Below are positions 28,429 through 37,931 of a DNA stretch of 64,000 nucleotides, piece by piece. The translations under genes were made by a program, and so were the position numbers. The DNA comes from Corynebacterium sp. NML140438 (GTDB lineage Bacteria > Actinomycetota > Actinomycetes > Mycobacteriales > Mycobacteriaceae). Position 1 is the stretch's first letter, and every line of letters begins with the position of its first letter. The notes under the pieces are model-generated. The model did no database searches. It worked only from the letters and a program-made list of their open reading frames with translations, and was not told where the DNA came from. Where the stretch lies: assembly GCF_001875725.1 (NCBI RefSeq), contig NZ_MLCQ01000017.1, positions 248,001-312,000 of the forward strand, in the 5' to 3' direction.

Positions 28429-29841
28429 ATGAGCATTCACGTAGACGAACACTATGACCTCATTATTATTGGCACCGGATCCGGCAACTCGATCCTTACG
28501 CCGGAGTTCGACGACAAGAAGGTTGCCATCGTCGAGAAAGGCACCTTCGGTGGCACGTGCCTCAACGTCGGCTGTATCCCTACAAAGATGTATGTTCTCG
28601 CCGCCGACGCCGCTTACCAGGCCCGCACGTCCAAGAAGCTCGGCGTCGATTTGGAATACCGCGGCGTCGATTGGTCCTCAATCATCGACCGCGTCTTCAC
28701 CGAGCGGATCGACAAGATCGCTGAGGGTGGCGAAGCCTACCGACGCAGCAACGAGTGCCCCAACGTCACCGTCTTCGACCAGCACGCGAAATTCGTCGGC
28801 CCAAAGACAATTTCCACCGGCATCGGCGACGACGCACGCACGATCTCCGCGGATCAGATTGTGATCGCCGCAGGATCGCGCCCCTTCATTCCTGAGTGGG
28901 CAAAGGCGGTTCCGTTCCACACAAACGAGGACATCATGCGCCTGCCGGAGCTACCCAAGTCCCTGACGATCGTTGGCGGCGGGTTCATCGCGATGGAGTT
29001 CGCCCACGTCTTCGATGCTCTCGGCACGAAGGTCACGGTGGTCAACCGCTCACCGTTCCTGCGCACGCTCGATGAGGACATCACCCAACGCTTCAATGAG
29101 CTCGCCCAAGAGCGTTTCGACGTCCACTTCGGCACCGTCCGCGACGCCCAGCACAACGAAGACGGGGTGACAATCACCCTCGACGACGGCACCACCATCA
29201 CCAGCGAGCACCTTCTGATCGGCATGGGCCGTATCCCGAACGGCGACCAGATGTCGCTCGAGGCATCCGGCATCGATATGGAAGATGACGGTCGCGTGGC
29301 CGTCGATAGTTACGGACGCACCTCCTGCCCCGGCGTGTGGGCACTCGGTGACGTGTCCTCTCCGTACCAACTCAAGCATGTAGCTAACGCGGAGATGCGC
29401 GCCGTGCGCCACAACCTACTGGCGGCGATGAATGGCGCGCCAGAATCCGAGTACCGCGTCATGCCGCACGAACATGTCCCATTCGCCGTCTTCACCGAGC
29501 CACAGATCGCCACAGTTGGCCTCACGGAGGAGGAAGCAAAGAAGGCGGACTACGACATCACCGTGAAACAACAGAACTACGGCGACGTTGCCTACGGCTG
29601 GGCACTCGAGGACACCTCGGGCATTGTAAAGCTTGTCGCCGACAAGAAAACTGGGAGACTCCTGGGAGCCCATCTTATTGGCCCACAGGCATCCACCCTG
29701 ATCCAACAACTAATCACCATCATGGCGTTCGACATGGACCTTCGAGAGGTTGTGCGCAAGCAATACTGGATCCACCCCGCTCTGCCAGAGGTCATCGAGA
29801 ACGCAATTCTTGGTCTTGACCTTGTATTTATCGGCGATTAA
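28429..29841 (+). CDS. mtr: Mycothione reductase
   Basis: Mtr reduces oxidised mycothiol disulfide with NADPH and FAD and keeps the thiol pool of the cytoplasm reduced. The 470-residue protein is a pyridine nucleotide disulfide oxidoreductase with the FAD motif YDLIIIGTGSGNSIL, the redox-active GGTCLNVGCIPTK (Cys44 and Cys49), the NAD(P) motif LTIVGGGFIAMEFA, the second FAD site ALGDVSSPYQLKHVANAE and the C-terminal HPALPEV with the active-site His. The absence of a glutathione-type substrate pocket and the close match in layout to Mtr make the assignment firm. Confidence 0.95.
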   Translation: MSIHVDEHYDLIIIGTGSGNSILTPEFDDKKVAIVEKGTFGGTCLNVGCIPTKMYVLAADAAYQARTSKKLGVDLEYRGVDWSSIIDRVFTERIDKIAEGGEAYRRSNECPNVTVFDQHAKFVGPKTISTGIGDDARTISADQIVIAAGSRPFIPEWAKAVPFHTNEDIMRLPELPKSLTIVGGGFIAMEFAHVFDALGTKVTVVNRSPFLRTLDEDITQRFNELAQERFDVHFGTVRDAQHNEDGVTITLDDGTTITSEHLLIGMGRIPNGDQMSLEASGIDMEDDGRVAVDSYGRTSCPGVWALGDVSSPYQLKHVANAEMRAVRHNLLAAMNGAPESEYRVMPHEHVPFAVFTEPQIATVGLTEEEAKKADYDITVKQQNYGDVAYGWALEDTSGIVKLVADKKTGRLLGAHLIGPQASTLIQQLITIMAFDMDLREVVRKQYWIHPALPEVIENAILGLDLVFIGD

Positions 29842-30185
29842 AACTTCCAACCACCCCAAAAAGGGGTGACGTGAAGCATAGGCAAGGTAACCCTATCGCC
29901 TTCGTCCGTTTTCCCAGGTGGCACAATCTCATGTAACGCGTGTGCCACACGCGACGATTCACTTGTCGGCATAAAGGCCCACACACAAGCTCGCTGCAAG
30001 TTCTCTCATGGCTTTTTGGGGATAACTTGTGCAATCTAGCCCCGGTTGGTCTAAAGTAGGTCACCGACACCGGGCAGAGTCCACATGGGGCTTGCTATCG
30101 GTCCTAGAACCATCACCGGTTCTGGATTTCTCCGAACTTTCACCCGGACGTCTTGTAAGTAACTATCAGAGAAGGATTTCGTTTC
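29842..30185 (+). promoter_or_regulatory. Intergenic region: mtr end, promoter and leader of secreted-protein pair
   Basis: These 344 bases hold no gene that I can support. A short hairpin CACCCC-AAAAA-GGGGTG (29852-29868) follows mtr and may end it. CGCGTGT-GCC-ACACGCG (29937-29953) is a perfect palindromic element of unknown use. TAAAGT at about 30051-30056 with TTGTGC 19 bases upstream is the likely promoter. That would give a leader of about 120 bases with a small AGAACC/GGTTCT stem (30106-30123) and the Shine-Dalgarno sequence GAGAAGGA before the ATG at 30186. Confidence 0.5.
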
Positions 30186-30593
30186 ATGCGTAATTTCCGT
30201 AAGGCAGCCCTCGCAGGCGCTACCGCAGTCGCTGTAGCATTCGGCTCCGCAACCGTCGCTATTGCTGAAGAAGGCACGACCCCTGAGGTCACCACGACCA
30301 ACGTCGCTCCGGACAAGCAGATTGACAAGAACAAGGGTCTTGGTGGCTCTTCCACCAAGATCGGCCACTCGCTCGGTGCTTGGGAGAAGGACAAGGACGG
30401 CAAGGTTCAGGCTAAGGGCGCTAACGCTAAGGCTCTCTTCGGCATCAAGAAGGAAGGCTTTGATAAGCAGCCAGTTTGGGCACAGGTCGGCTACTTCATC
30501 ACCGTCTTCACCTCCGTCGCTGCAGCAGTTGGCCTGTTCGTTGGACCTGCGTACAACTTCGTTGTTCACGGTCTGCCAGCGCTGAACAAGTAA
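30186..30593 (+). CDS. Small secreted protein with C-terminal hydrophobic segment, copy 1
   Basis: A 135-residue protein of unknown function. It has a signal peptide (residues 1-27; MRNFRKAALAGATAVAVAFG, cleavage near AIA-EE), a charged middle rich in Lys, Gly and Thr, the motif KQPVWAQVGYF, and one hydrophobic segment (about residues 100-127) near the C-terminus. The codons are strongly biased to those of highly expressed genes (AAG, GGC, ACC, GTC), which suggests abundant product. It is followed 49 bases later by a paralogue with the same layout. C. glutamicum has a similar pair beside mtr. It probably sits in the envelope; no enzymatic motif is seen. Confidence 0.85.
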   Translation: MRNFRKAALAGATAVAVAFGSATVAIAEEGTTPEVTTTNVAPDKQIDKNKGLGGSSTKIGHSLGAWEKDKDGKVQAKGANAKALFGIKKEGFDKQPVWAQVGYFITVFTSVAAAVGLFVGPAYNFVVHGLPALNK

Positions 30594-30642
30594 TCGCGGA
30601 TTTCCGCACCTGAAAACATCAATTTCGAAAGAAGGAAACTCA

Positions 30643-31056
30643 ATGCGTAACTTCCGCACCGCAGCTGTTGCTTCCGCAACCGCACTGACCGTTGCTCTCG
30701 GTGGCGTGGCTACCGCTTCCGCAGCAGAACCCAACCCTACTGAGACCCAGAAGGCTGACCAGCAGGTCATCTTCGTTGGCAAGCAGGAAGGCGACAAGGA
30801 CGCAGGCAAGGTCATCGCCGACGGCACCAAGGGCCTGTTCTCCGGCCTCGGTTCTTCCCAGTACTTCGACAAGGAAGACCGCGATAAGCCGTTCTACATC
30901 ACCGATGCTTTCGGTAAGGAGACCGACGTCAAGGCTGTTCCACAGTGGGCACGTACCTGGATCGATGGCACCGTCATCGCTGGCATCGGCGCACTGGTTG
31001 GCCTGATCATCGCTGGCTTCAACTTCGCTTCCTACAACGGCCTGATCAAGTTCTAA
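30643..31056 (+). CDS. Small secreted protein with C-terminal hydrophobic segment, copy 2
   Basis: A 137-residue protein laid out like copy 1: signal peptide MRNFRTAAVASATALTVALG with cleavage near ASA-AE (residue 28), a charged middle with FVGKQEGDKDAGKV and QYFDKEDRDKPFYITDAF, a PQWARTWIDG motif that aligns with PVWAQVGYF of copy 1, and a C-terminal hydrophobic segment ending SYNGLIKF. Outside the ends the two are diverged. AAGGA lies 7 bases ahead of the ATG. Codon bias is again extreme. A strong terminator follows, so the pair forms one transcript. Function unknown. Confidence 0.85.
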   Translation: MRNFRTAAVASATALTVALGGVATASAAEPNPTETQKADQQVIFVGKQEGDKDAGKVIADGTKGLFSGLGSSQYFDKEDRDKPFYITDAFGKETDVKAVPQWARTWIDGTVIAGIGALVGLIIAGFNFASYNGLIKF

Positions 31057-31078
31057 GATCAGCTCTCTAGGAAACGTC

Positions 31079-31118
31079 ACTGCCCCGTCGCATCGCGCGA
31101 CGGGGCAGTTTTCTTTTT
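31079..31118 (+). terminator. Terminator of the secreted-protein pair
   Basis: A perfect 13-base stem, ACTGCCCCGTCGC with GCGACGGGGCAGT, around a 5-base loop and followed by TTTTCTTTTT on plus. Confidence 0.92.
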
Positions 31119-31127
31119 CTGGCAAAT

Positions 31128-31169
31128 GAACCGCTGCTAGCGACTTAGTAAAAGCACCAGCAGCGGTTC
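31128..31169 (-). terminator. Probable terminator of map
   Basis: GAACCGCTGCT at 31128-31138 pairs with AGCAGCGGTTC at 31159-31169 just past the map stop (31188). The minus side beyond it reads CATTTGCC, a weak U-run, so termination strength is uncertain. Confidence 0.5.
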
Positions 31170-31187
31170 AGCGCCTTTCGAAACTGT

Positions 31188-32087
31188 TTACGCCCCCAAC
31201 ATCAGCTGCCCTTCCGCAACGTCCTTATCCGGAATGGTGAGGATCTCGTTGCCATCGTCAGTAATGACCAGGGTGTGCTCGAACTGGGCCGTGAACTTAC
31301 CGTCGCGGTTTTGTACTGTCCAGCCGTTATCCCAAATGTCGTACGGCAGCGCGCCGAGATTGATCATCGGTTCGATAGTCAGCGTCATCCCAGGCTCCAG
31401 GATGTCCCGGTATGCATCCGAGTCGTAGTGGAGCACCACGAGTCCGTTGTGGAACGTGGGACCAACCCCGTGGCCAGTAAAGTCGGTCACCACGTTGTAG
31501 CCGAAGCGCTTCGCATAGGACTCGATGACCCTGCCGATCACGTTGATCTCACGGCCAGGCTTCGCCACCTTGATACCGCGCATCATCGCCTCGTACGTGC
31601 GCTGGACCAGATCCTTATGCTCCTGAGTGACATCGCCGGCGAGGAACGTCGCATTTGTATCACCGTGGACGCCGTTCTTATACGCGGTGACGTCGATGTT
31701 GACGATGTCGCCGTCCTCAATCACCGTAGTATCCGGGATGCCATGGCACACGATCTCATTCAGTGACACGCAGCAGGACTTCGGGAAGCCGCGGTAGCCG
31801 AGCGTGGACGGGTACGCGCCGTGGTCGAGCATGTACTCGTGGGCCACGCGGTCGATCTCGTCGGTTGTCACGCCAGGCTTTACTGCTGCACCCGCAACCG
31901 CCAGTGCATTCGCGGCGATCTTGGAGCTCTCACGCATCTTCTCGATCGTCTCGGCGTCTTGTACGTATGGCTCGCCGATGTTCTCCTGTACGTCGTCCTT
32001 CCAGGCATACTCAGGGCGCTCAATGTCCTTTGGTACTTTCCGAATCGGAGTGGACGCTTGTTGTTGTAGCTTTCCTCGTTTACTCAT
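31188..32087 (-). CDS. map: Methionine aminopeptidase, type I
   Basis: Map removes the initiator methionine from new proteins. The 299-residue protein has an N-terminal extension of about 45 residues with a Lys/Arg-rich start (SKRGKLQQQ) seen in actinobacterial MapB-type enzymes. The metalloprotease core carries the metal ligands in [19 protein letters not shown] (two Asp), [11 protein letters not shown] (His), TIEPMINLG (Glu) and [11 protein letters not shown] (Glu). Of two near ATGs I choose 32087 because TACTAT lies exactly 7 bases upstream (leaderless type); the one at 32096 would place the hexamer at the start itself. Confidence 0.95.
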   Translation of the reverse strand: MSKRGKLQQQASTPIRKVPKDIERPEYAWKDDVQENIGEPYVQDAETIEKMRESSKIAANALAVAGAAVKPGVTTDEIDRVAHEYMLDHGAYPSTLGYRGFPKSCCVSLNEIVCHGIPDTTVIEDGDIVNIDVTAYKNGVHGDTNATFLAGDVTQEHKDLVQRTYEAMMRGIKVAKPGREINVIGRVIESYAKRFGYNVVTDFTGHGVGPTFHNGLVVLHYDSDAYRDILEPGMTLTIEPMINLGALPYDIWDNGWTVQNRDGKFTAQFEHTLVITDDGNEILTIPDKDVAEGQLMLGA

Positions 32088-32094
32088 GCGCCCC

Positions 32095-32100
32095 ATAGTA
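32095..32100 (-). promoter_or_regulatory. Leaderless -10 element of map
   Basis: TACTAT on minus is 7 bases before the ATG at 32087, with no Shine-Dalgarno sequence between. Confidence 0.6.
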
Positions 32101-32122
32101 GTACCCGACTACTGAGGATAAA

Positions 32123-33946
32123 CTAAGCCCCTCGCGACTGGTCCAGATTCACCAGCATCGAGTTCGTCAACGCGACTGCAGCCTCCGAGCCGCCGCCGAG
32201 CACAACAAGAGATGCGAAAGCGATATCATCATCAACGCGATAGCCGGTGAACCACGAGTGAGAACCTCGGTTGATTTCGGCCTCACCAGTCTTGCCACGG
32301 ATATCACCACCGGCGGTCATTCCCGCCGCGGTACCACCCGGGGCGGTCACCGCCGCCATCATTTCCTGGAGCTGGTGCCACGCCTCGTCAGGCATACGGG
32401 GCGCAGACTCGCTCAGCTCAGTCTCCGCCCCCTTGATCAGGTATGGCGTCGGCATCGACCCGTTTGCTGCAGACGCCGCCACAAGCGCCATGCCAAATGG
32501 GCTCACAAGGTCGTGACCCTGCCCGTATCCGGCCTCTGTCCTATCAAGTGGCTCCTCACCCACCGGGATGGAACCGGTGATGGTCTCCAGTCCGGGAATC
32601 TTCATATCGAGGCCCAACCCGAACTGCTTGCCGATATCTCGGAGCTCACCTGGAGCGAGCTTCGTCGAAATGTCGGCGAACGTCGTGTTGCACGAGTGCG
32701 CAAAAGCAGACTGCAGCGAAACGTTACCGAGGGAGAACCCGGCATAGTTTGTCACGGTCCTGCCGTACAGGTTCATGGTCCCCGGGCAAGGCACGGTACT
32801 ACCCGGAGTAAGAGCCTGTCGCTCAAGACCGGCGGCTGCCGTGATGATCTTGAACGTTGAACCCGGCGGGTACTGGCCCATCGTTGCAAGGTTGCCCTCA
32901 CGGTCGGCTTCGCGCGTCTGCGCAACAGCAAGCACCGCACCATTGGATGGGCGGATAGCAACAATCATCGCCTGTCGTCCGGCATACGGCTCGAGTGCTC
33001 GCTCTGCAGCCAGCTGCACGCTGTGGTCCAGGCTCACCTCAATCGCGGGTGCAGGAGCCGGGGCGTGGCGTTCAACGTCCTCCAGCACTGCGCCGTGCTC
33101 ATTGACTACGCTGACGCTCCAGCCGGCATCACCGATCAAGTCATCGCGCACAAGCTCACCGACGCGAGCGAGCATATCCGGCGCGAAATCCGGCTCGATA
33201 TTCACCATCGCCGCTTCCTCGTTGATGCGCACTCCAGGCACGGAGTTAAACGCTGCCTTGGCGGCATCTCCGAATTCAGCAGGCACGATCGCAACAGAGT
33301 AGGTCCCTTTGGCTTCCGCAAGGTTGCGTTCGAGCTCATCCACAGGAACCTCGGGAACTACAGATGACTTACCGTGGGCATCTTGGAGGAAAGAGGAAAT
33401 CCTGCGAGCGGTGTCCGGGATATCGCGCACTGCATGCTTTTCCACCAGAATGCGAAACGCTGTCCCAGGCCGCAGCAGCTCCACTCCATCGGAAGAAACG
33501 ACACTAGCCTTCGATGCCGCTACCGAGCGCAGCTCCAGGTGTTGCTGCGCACCCAGGCGCGGATGCAAGATGCTCGGCTGCCAACGCACGGTCCACTTCT
33601 CACCGATCTGGGTCAGCGTCATGTGAGAGTCGTACTCGAGCGTGCGTTCTTTCGGCAGACCCCACTTCAAGTGGTACGAGACAGTTGCCAGGTTGTCACT
33701 CTGGCTCACGTCGTTAATCGTCGCCTCGAGCGCCTCTGCCTGGAGTCCTTCAACCGTTTCTTGGAACGAGGCGTTGGCTTCGGAGGGGACGTCAACAAGC
33801 TCCTGAAAATGAGTCCCGTCGAGGCTGACAAGCGCGTCGAGAAACTCGCGTGCGACGGGCTCAACATCATTCGGGCGCGGCGTACAGGCTGTGGCCAGCG
33901 CGCCCGTGAAAACTACGCTCAGGAGCAAAGCGAGGAGACGTTGCAT
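32123..33946 (-). CDS. Penicillin-binding protein, lipoprotein with MecA-N domain
   Basis: A 607-residue class B-type transpeptidase. It has a lipoprotein signal with lipobox ATAC (Cys21), an NTF2-like MecA-N domain (about residues 25-150), a dimerisation region and a C-terminal transpeptidase domain. The catalytic motifs are YPPGSTFKII (SxxK), FAHSCNTTF (SxN) and RGKTGEAEI (KTG), so it should cross-link peptidoglycan. It corresponds to the PBP2a-like lipoprotein of corynebacteria and the Rv2864c type of mycobacteria. It starts from its own TACTTT element 6 bases before the ATG and ends 23 bases before map's promoter. Confidence 0.92.
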   Translation of the reverse strand: MQRLLALLLSVVFTGALATACTPRPNDVEPVAREFLDALVSLDGTHFQELVDVPSEANASFQETVEGLQAEALEATINDVSQSDNLATVSYHLKWGLPKERTLEYDSHMTLTQIGEKWTVRWQPSILHPRLGAQQHLELRSVAASKASVVSSDGVELLRPGTAFRILVEKHAVRDIPDTARRISSFLQDAHGKSSVVPEVPVDELERNLAEAKGTYSVAIVPAEFGDAAKAAFNSVPGVRINEEAAMVNIEPDFAPDMLARVGELVRDDLIGDAGWSVSVVNEHGAVLEDVERHAPAPAPAIEVSLDHSVQLAAERALEPYAGRQAMIVAIRPSNGAVLAVAQTREADREGNLATMGQYPPGSTFKIITAAAGLERQALTPGSTVPCPGTMNLYGRTVTNYAGFSLGNVSLQSAFAHSCNTTFADISTKLAPGELRDIGKQFGLGLDMKIPGLETITGSIPVGEEPLDRTEAGYGQGHDLVSPFGMALVAASAANGSMPTPYLIKGAETELSESAPRMPDEAWHQLQEMMAAVTAPGGTAAGMTAGGDIRGKTGEAEINRGSHSWFTGYRVDDDIAFASLVVLGGGSEAAVALTNSMLVNLDQSRGA

Positions 33947-33952
33947 GGACCC

Positions 33953-33958
33953 AAAGTA
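33953..33958 (-). promoter_or_regulatory. Leaderless -10 element of the PBP gene
   Basis: TACTTT on minus lies 6 bases before the ATG at 33946; no Shine-Dalgarno sequence is present. Confidence 0.55.
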
Positions 33959-34007
33959 CCAAGACCACAGCGAAACGTCGCCTGCGCCACTCCAACCGAC
34001 GGATTAT

Positions 34008-35171
34008 CTAGCGCGTAACCTTGACTTCCGCGCGTGCCCCCTCGACCTCCTCGAGGCCCTCTTCCTCAGCGATACGCTGAGCGTGGGCGATAAGGGTCTC
34101 AACGATCTTCGACTCTGGGACCGTCTCAACGACCTCGCCCTTCACAAAGATCTGCCCCTTGCCGTTGCCAGAAGCCACGCCTAAATCAGCGTCGCGAGCC
34201 TCACCAGGACCGTTTACAACGCAGCCCATGACGGCGACGCGCAGCGGGTACTCCATCCCCTCAAGACCAGCAGTAACTTCCTCAGCGAGCTTGTACACAT
34301 CTACCTGCGCGCGACCACAGGACGGGCAGGAGACGATCTCAAGCTTGCGCGGGCGAAGATTCAGCGACTGCAGGATCTGGTCACCGACCTTGATTTCCTC
34401 CACAGGGTCAGCAGAAAGCGAAACGCGAATCGTATCGCCGATGCCCTGCGAGAGCAGCGCGCCAAACGCGACGGAGGACTTAATTGTGCCCATGAACTTC
34501 GGGCCGGCCTCAGTCACGCCGAGATGCAGCGGGTAGTCAGTCTTCTCAGCGAGCTGGCGGTACGCCTCAACCATGAGCACCGGGTCCGAGTGCTTCACGG
34601 AGATCGCGATATCGCCGTAGCCGTACTCCTCGAACAAACCAGCCTCGTAGATCGCGGACTCGACGAGGGCCTCGGGGGTGGCACGACCGTACTTCTCCAG
34701 CAGGCGCTTATCCAGCGAGCCACCGTTGACACCGATACGAATCGGGATACCAGCATCCCCCGCAGCCTTCGCGACTTCCTTCACGCGACCGTCAAACTCT
34801 TTAATGTTGCCAGGGTTCACGCGTACAGCAGCGCACCCAGCATCAATCGCCGCGAAGATGTACTTCGGCTGGAAGTGGATATCCGCAATCACCGGGATAG
34901 GCGACTTCGCTGCAATTGCTGGCAGCGCATCGGCGTCAACCGTCTTCGGGCAGGCAATACGCACAATGTCGCAACCGGCCGTCGCCAGCTGGGCGATCTG
35001 CTGCAGCGTCGCATTAATATCATGCGTCTTCGTGGTGGTCATCGACTGGACCGTGATCGGGTGATCCGACCCCACCCCCACTCCGCCAACCATCAACTGA
35101 CGGGTCTTGCGACGAGGCGCCAGCGTTGGCGCTGGGCCTTCAGGAATACCTAAACCGATGGGAAGATTCAT
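34008..35171 (-). CDS. ispG: 4-hydroxy-3-methylbut-2-enyl diphosphate synthase
   Basis: IspG (GcpE) is the [4Fe-4S] enzyme that makes HMBPP in the non-mevalonate isoprenoid pathway. The 387-residue protein has the TIM-barrel start [32 protein letters not shown] and the cluster-binding cysteines in [14 protein letters not shown] and [12 protein letters not shown]. It lies with the M50 protease gene and dxr (same pathway) on minus, the standard actinobacterial order. TAGAGT is 8 bases before the ATG at 35171, so an internal promoter is possible. Confidence 0.97.
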   Translation of the reverse strand: MNLPIGLGIPEGPAPTLAPRRKTRQLMVGGVGVGSDHPITVQSMTTTKTHDINATLQQIAQLATAGCDIVRIACPKTVDADALPAIAAKSPIPVIADIHFQPKYIFAAIDAGCAAVRVNPGNIKEFDGRVKEVAKAAGDAGIPIRIGVNGGSLDKRLLEKYGRATPEALVESAIYEAGLFEEYGYGDIAISVKHSDPVLMVEAYRQLAEKTDYPLHLGVTEAGPKFMGTIKSSVAFGALLSQGIGDTIRVSLSADPVEEIKVGDQILQSLNLRPRKLEIVSCPSCGRAQVDVYKLAEEVTAGLEGMEYPLRVAVMGCVVNGPGEARDADLGVASGNGKGQIFVKGEVVETVPESKIVETLIAHAQRIAEEEGLEEVEGARAEVKVTR

Positions 35172-35191
35172 AGTTGCCTACTCTAGCACTG

Positions 35192-36427
35192 CTACCCAAA
35201 CAGCTTGATTGGGTTCACCACATCCGCAAGCATGACAAACACACCGATTGTCAGCAGTGCCGCAGCCATCGCATACGTCAACGGCATCAGTTTGCGGTAG
35301 TCCGCAGGGCCACCGGGCTCAAGCCCACGCAGCCTGCGTAGCGCATCACGGATTTTCTCGTACAGCACCACTGCGATGTGCCCGCCATCCAAGGGAGGCA
35401 ACGGGATCAGGTTGAACAGCGCGAGGAAGAAGTTGAGACTGGCCAACATCATCCAAAACATCGACCACATGCTTTGCTGTGCTAGCTCACCGCCTGCACG
35501 GGAGGCACCAATGACACTCACTGGGCCGTCGAGTTCACGCTCAGCACCAAAAATTGAGGCGACAACTCCAGGAATCTTCGACGGGAACGCGATAAGCCCC
35601 TGCACCGTCGCACTGAGCATCTGCCTCGTAAATGCAGCCGTAGCCGGTACGGCCTCAAGCGGCCCGAACTGGCGCATCGCATCTTCCACGGGAGCGCTCG
35701 TCACACCAATTGCGCCAGCGTCAAAAGAAGCACCGGTTGCTGGGTCAATCCTGGTCACCGTGGCGAGTGGAACGTCGATGTCGAGCTGCGCATCGTCGCG
35801 CATCACGGTCAGCGTCACAATCTCACCTGGGCGGCGAATCACATAATCTCGCAGCTCCGGGAATGTCTTGAGCGCTTCCCCATCAACTGCGAGCAGCTTA
35901 TCGCCTTCGCGCAGCCCTGCGTCATAGCCGGGGCCATTGCCAGTGCATTCTCCCAGCTCACTCTCGCTAATTTGGTCGGGTGCGCACTGCAGTTCCCCAA
36001 CGGTTGGGGTCCGATCTGCGTACGGGTTCGGAATCGCTGCGAACACCGCGACAAAGTACAACACCACAACGCCAATCAGCAGGTTCATCGCGATGCCACC
36101 GCTGAGCACCGCCACACGCTGCCACCACGGCTTACGGTACATCGCAACAGGCGCTTCGTCAGCGGTGACAGGATCCTGTGCGGTCATCCCCGCGATATCG
36201 CAAAATCCGCCCAGGGGAAGAGCCGCAATGCCGTACTCCGTCTCCCCTTTCTTCACGGACCACACCTTCGGCCCAAACCCCACGAAGTACCGGCGCACTC
36301 GCATCCCAAACGCGCGCGCGGTGAACATATGCCCCGCTTCATGGAGCGCGATGGAAACCGTAATGCCGAGGGCAAACAGTATGATTCCTACAATGCCCAC
36401 TCGCTGCTCCTTGCCATTTCGGGCCAT
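35192..36427 (-). CDS. rseP: Site-2 metalloprotease of the M50 family (RseP/Rip1 type)
   Basis: A 411-residue intramembrane protease. The first membrane segment has the zinc site ALHEAGHMF. A PDZ domain follows (about residues 125-245, with GPGYDAGLREGDKLLAVDGEAL). The last segments carry the third ligand in FNLIPLPPLDGGHI. In mycobacteria the matching Rip1 cuts anti-sigma factors and cell-division proteins; the same is likely here. It lies 10 bases after dxr and 20 bases before ispG. Confidence 0.94.
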   Translation of the reverse strand: MARNGKEQRVGIVGIILFALGITVSIALHEAGHMFTARAFGMRVRRYFVGFGPKVWSVKKGETEYGIAALPLGGFCDIAGMTAQDPVTADEAPVAMYRKPWWQRVAVLSGGIAMNLLIGVVVLYFVAVFAAIPNPYADRTPTVGELQCAPDQISESELGECTGNGPGYDAGLREGDKLLAVDGEALKTFPELRDYVIRRPGEIVTLTVMRDDAQLDIDVPLATVTRIDPATGASFDAGAIGVTSAPVEDAMRQFGPLEAVPATAAFTRQMLSATVQGLIAFPSKIPGVVASIFGAERELDGPVSVIGASRAGGELAQQSMWSMFWMMLASLNFFLALFNLIPLPPLDGGHIAVVLYEKIRDALRRLRGLEPGGPADYRKLMPLTYAMAAALLTIGVFVMLADVVNPIKLFG

Positions 36428-36437
36428 TCAGGCTGGC

Positions 36438-37598
36438 TTACAGCTGGGCGATAACTTCCTTCGCCGCCCGGCGTGCACCAGCATCCACGTGAAGAATATC
36501 TTCGATAGATGTCGGCGCAAATGCAAACGCTCCAGCCGCGTCAAGGACATAACTAACGACGTCCACGATGTGCGGGAACCGAATCTTGCCTGCGAGGAAC
36601 GCCTCGACAGCTACCTCGTTCGCAGCGTTGTACACCGCTGGGTAGGGGTCTCCCATCGCAGCGGCTTCCCGAGCGAGACGGACAGCGGGAAACGCGTCGT
36701 CCAGCGGCTCAAACGTCCAATCGCTCGCCTGCGAGAAGTCGAGTGCAGGTTGCGCACCAGGGATACGCTCCGGCCACGCGAGCGCGTGCGCGATAGGCAG
36801 CATCATCGACGGCGGCGATGCCTGCGCGATCGTTGCGCCGTCTGCGAACGTAATCGCGGAGTGCACAATCGACTGCGGGTGCACAACGACATCGATCACA
36901 TCAGGCGAGATATCGAACAGCAGCGTCGCTTCGATGAGCTCAAGACCTTTGTTGACCATGGTCGCGGAGTTGAGCGTGTTCATGGTGCCCATCGACCACG
37001 TCGGGTGCTGGCCAGCCTGCTCCGGTGTCGCTTCCATCATCTGTTGCCTCGACCAGCCCCGGAACGGTCCGCCGGATGCGGTGAGCACAAATCGCGACAC
37101 GTCGCCCCGACTTCCGGCGCGCAAACACTGAGCCATCGCCGAATGCTCGGAATCCACCGGCACAAGCTGACCAGGCTTCACTTTCTCCATCACGAAGCGG
37201 CCGCCAGCAACCAACGATTCTTTGTTCGCAAGCGCCAATACACCGTCTTTGCGAAGCGTTGCGAGCGTCGACTCAAGCCCCGCAGCGCCGACAAGCGCAT
37301 TGAGCACGATGTCGGCGTCTTGCATCTCCACGAGAACCGCAGCTGCATCGTCACCCGTAATGATGAAGTCACCTACTGCGCGGGAAACATCCTTCGCAGG
37401 GTCGAGCTGCTGAACCGCGATTTGTTCTGGGCGCAGGTTGAACTCTTGCGCCTGTTGGATAACAAGCTCAGGGTTGTGCCCTGCTGCCGCGATGCCGACA
37501 ACCTCAAAGTCTTCGGGGTGCTTGCGAATAATATCGAGCGCCTGTGTGCCAATAGAGCCTGTCGATCCAAGAATCAGAACCTTTTTCACAATCTCCAT
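36438..37598 (-). CDS. dxr: 1-deoxy-D-xylulose-5-phosphate reductoisomerase
   Basis: Dxr converts DXP to MEP in the non-mevalonate isoprenoid pathway. The 386-residue protein has the NADPH motif [13 protein letters not shown], the NKESLVAGG and [10 protein letters not shown] active-site segments, [11 protein letters not shown] and [27 protein letters not shown]. The ATG at 37598 is used here; a GTG four codons later (MKKVLILG) would also fit relatives. First gene of the dxr-rseP-ispG unit, so two steps of one pathway flank the protease. Confidence 0.96.
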   Translation of the reverse strand: MEIVKKVLILGSTGSIGTQALDIIRKHPEDFEVVGIAAAGHNPELVIQQAQEFNLRPEQIAVQQLDPAKDVSRAVGDFIITGDDAAAVLVEMQDADIVLNALVGAAGLESTLATLRKDGVLALANKESLVAGGRFVMEKVKPGQLVPVDSEHSAMAQCLRAGSRGDVSRFVLTASGGPFRGWSRQQMMEATPEQAGQHPTWSMGTMNTLNSATMVNKGLELIEATLLFDISPDVIDVVVHPQSIVHSAITFADGATIAQASPPSMMLPIAHALAWPERIPGAQPALDFSQASDWTFEPLDDAFPAVRLAREAAAMGDPYPAVYNAANEVAVEAFLAGKIRFPHIVDVVSYVLDAAGAFAFAPTSIEDILHVDAGARRAAKEVIAQL

Positions 37599-37931
37599 TG
37601 TGGCACGTCACAGTAAAAATAGACACTTAGTTTTTATTTCAATTGTTTCTAGCCAGTCGTTTACCTCGACAATGAGCGCGAGACGAGCATACTGCAACGG
37701 GAGTAATCTGCCATTCCGTCCGCGCAGCACCGAGTTGGCGGCCAGCCCACTCGGCCACCAAGCACAGCAACATGGTGCGAAAGTTTGAACTCATTGGGGG
37801 CTACGCGGTGCCATCAAGCCCCGCAATGTGAAAAGATAATGCACAGTACACACAGATTTAGCATGTCCATTGCTGGTCGCGCCCTTAGCTGCTTCCAGCA
37901 AGCGGACAACTACAGCTCAAGGAGAATGGCA
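37599..37931. promoter_or_regulatory. Intergenic region between dxr and the DUF2631 gene
   Basis: No gene is seen in these 333 bases. A stem GGGGCT/AGCCCC with a 14-base loop (37797-37822) is followed by GATAATG and TTAGCATG, either of which could be a -10 for the DUF2631 gene. An AT-rich stretch at 37616-37650 (AAAAATAGACACTTAG and following) lies just ahead of dxr and may hold its promoter on minus. Confidence 0.4.
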
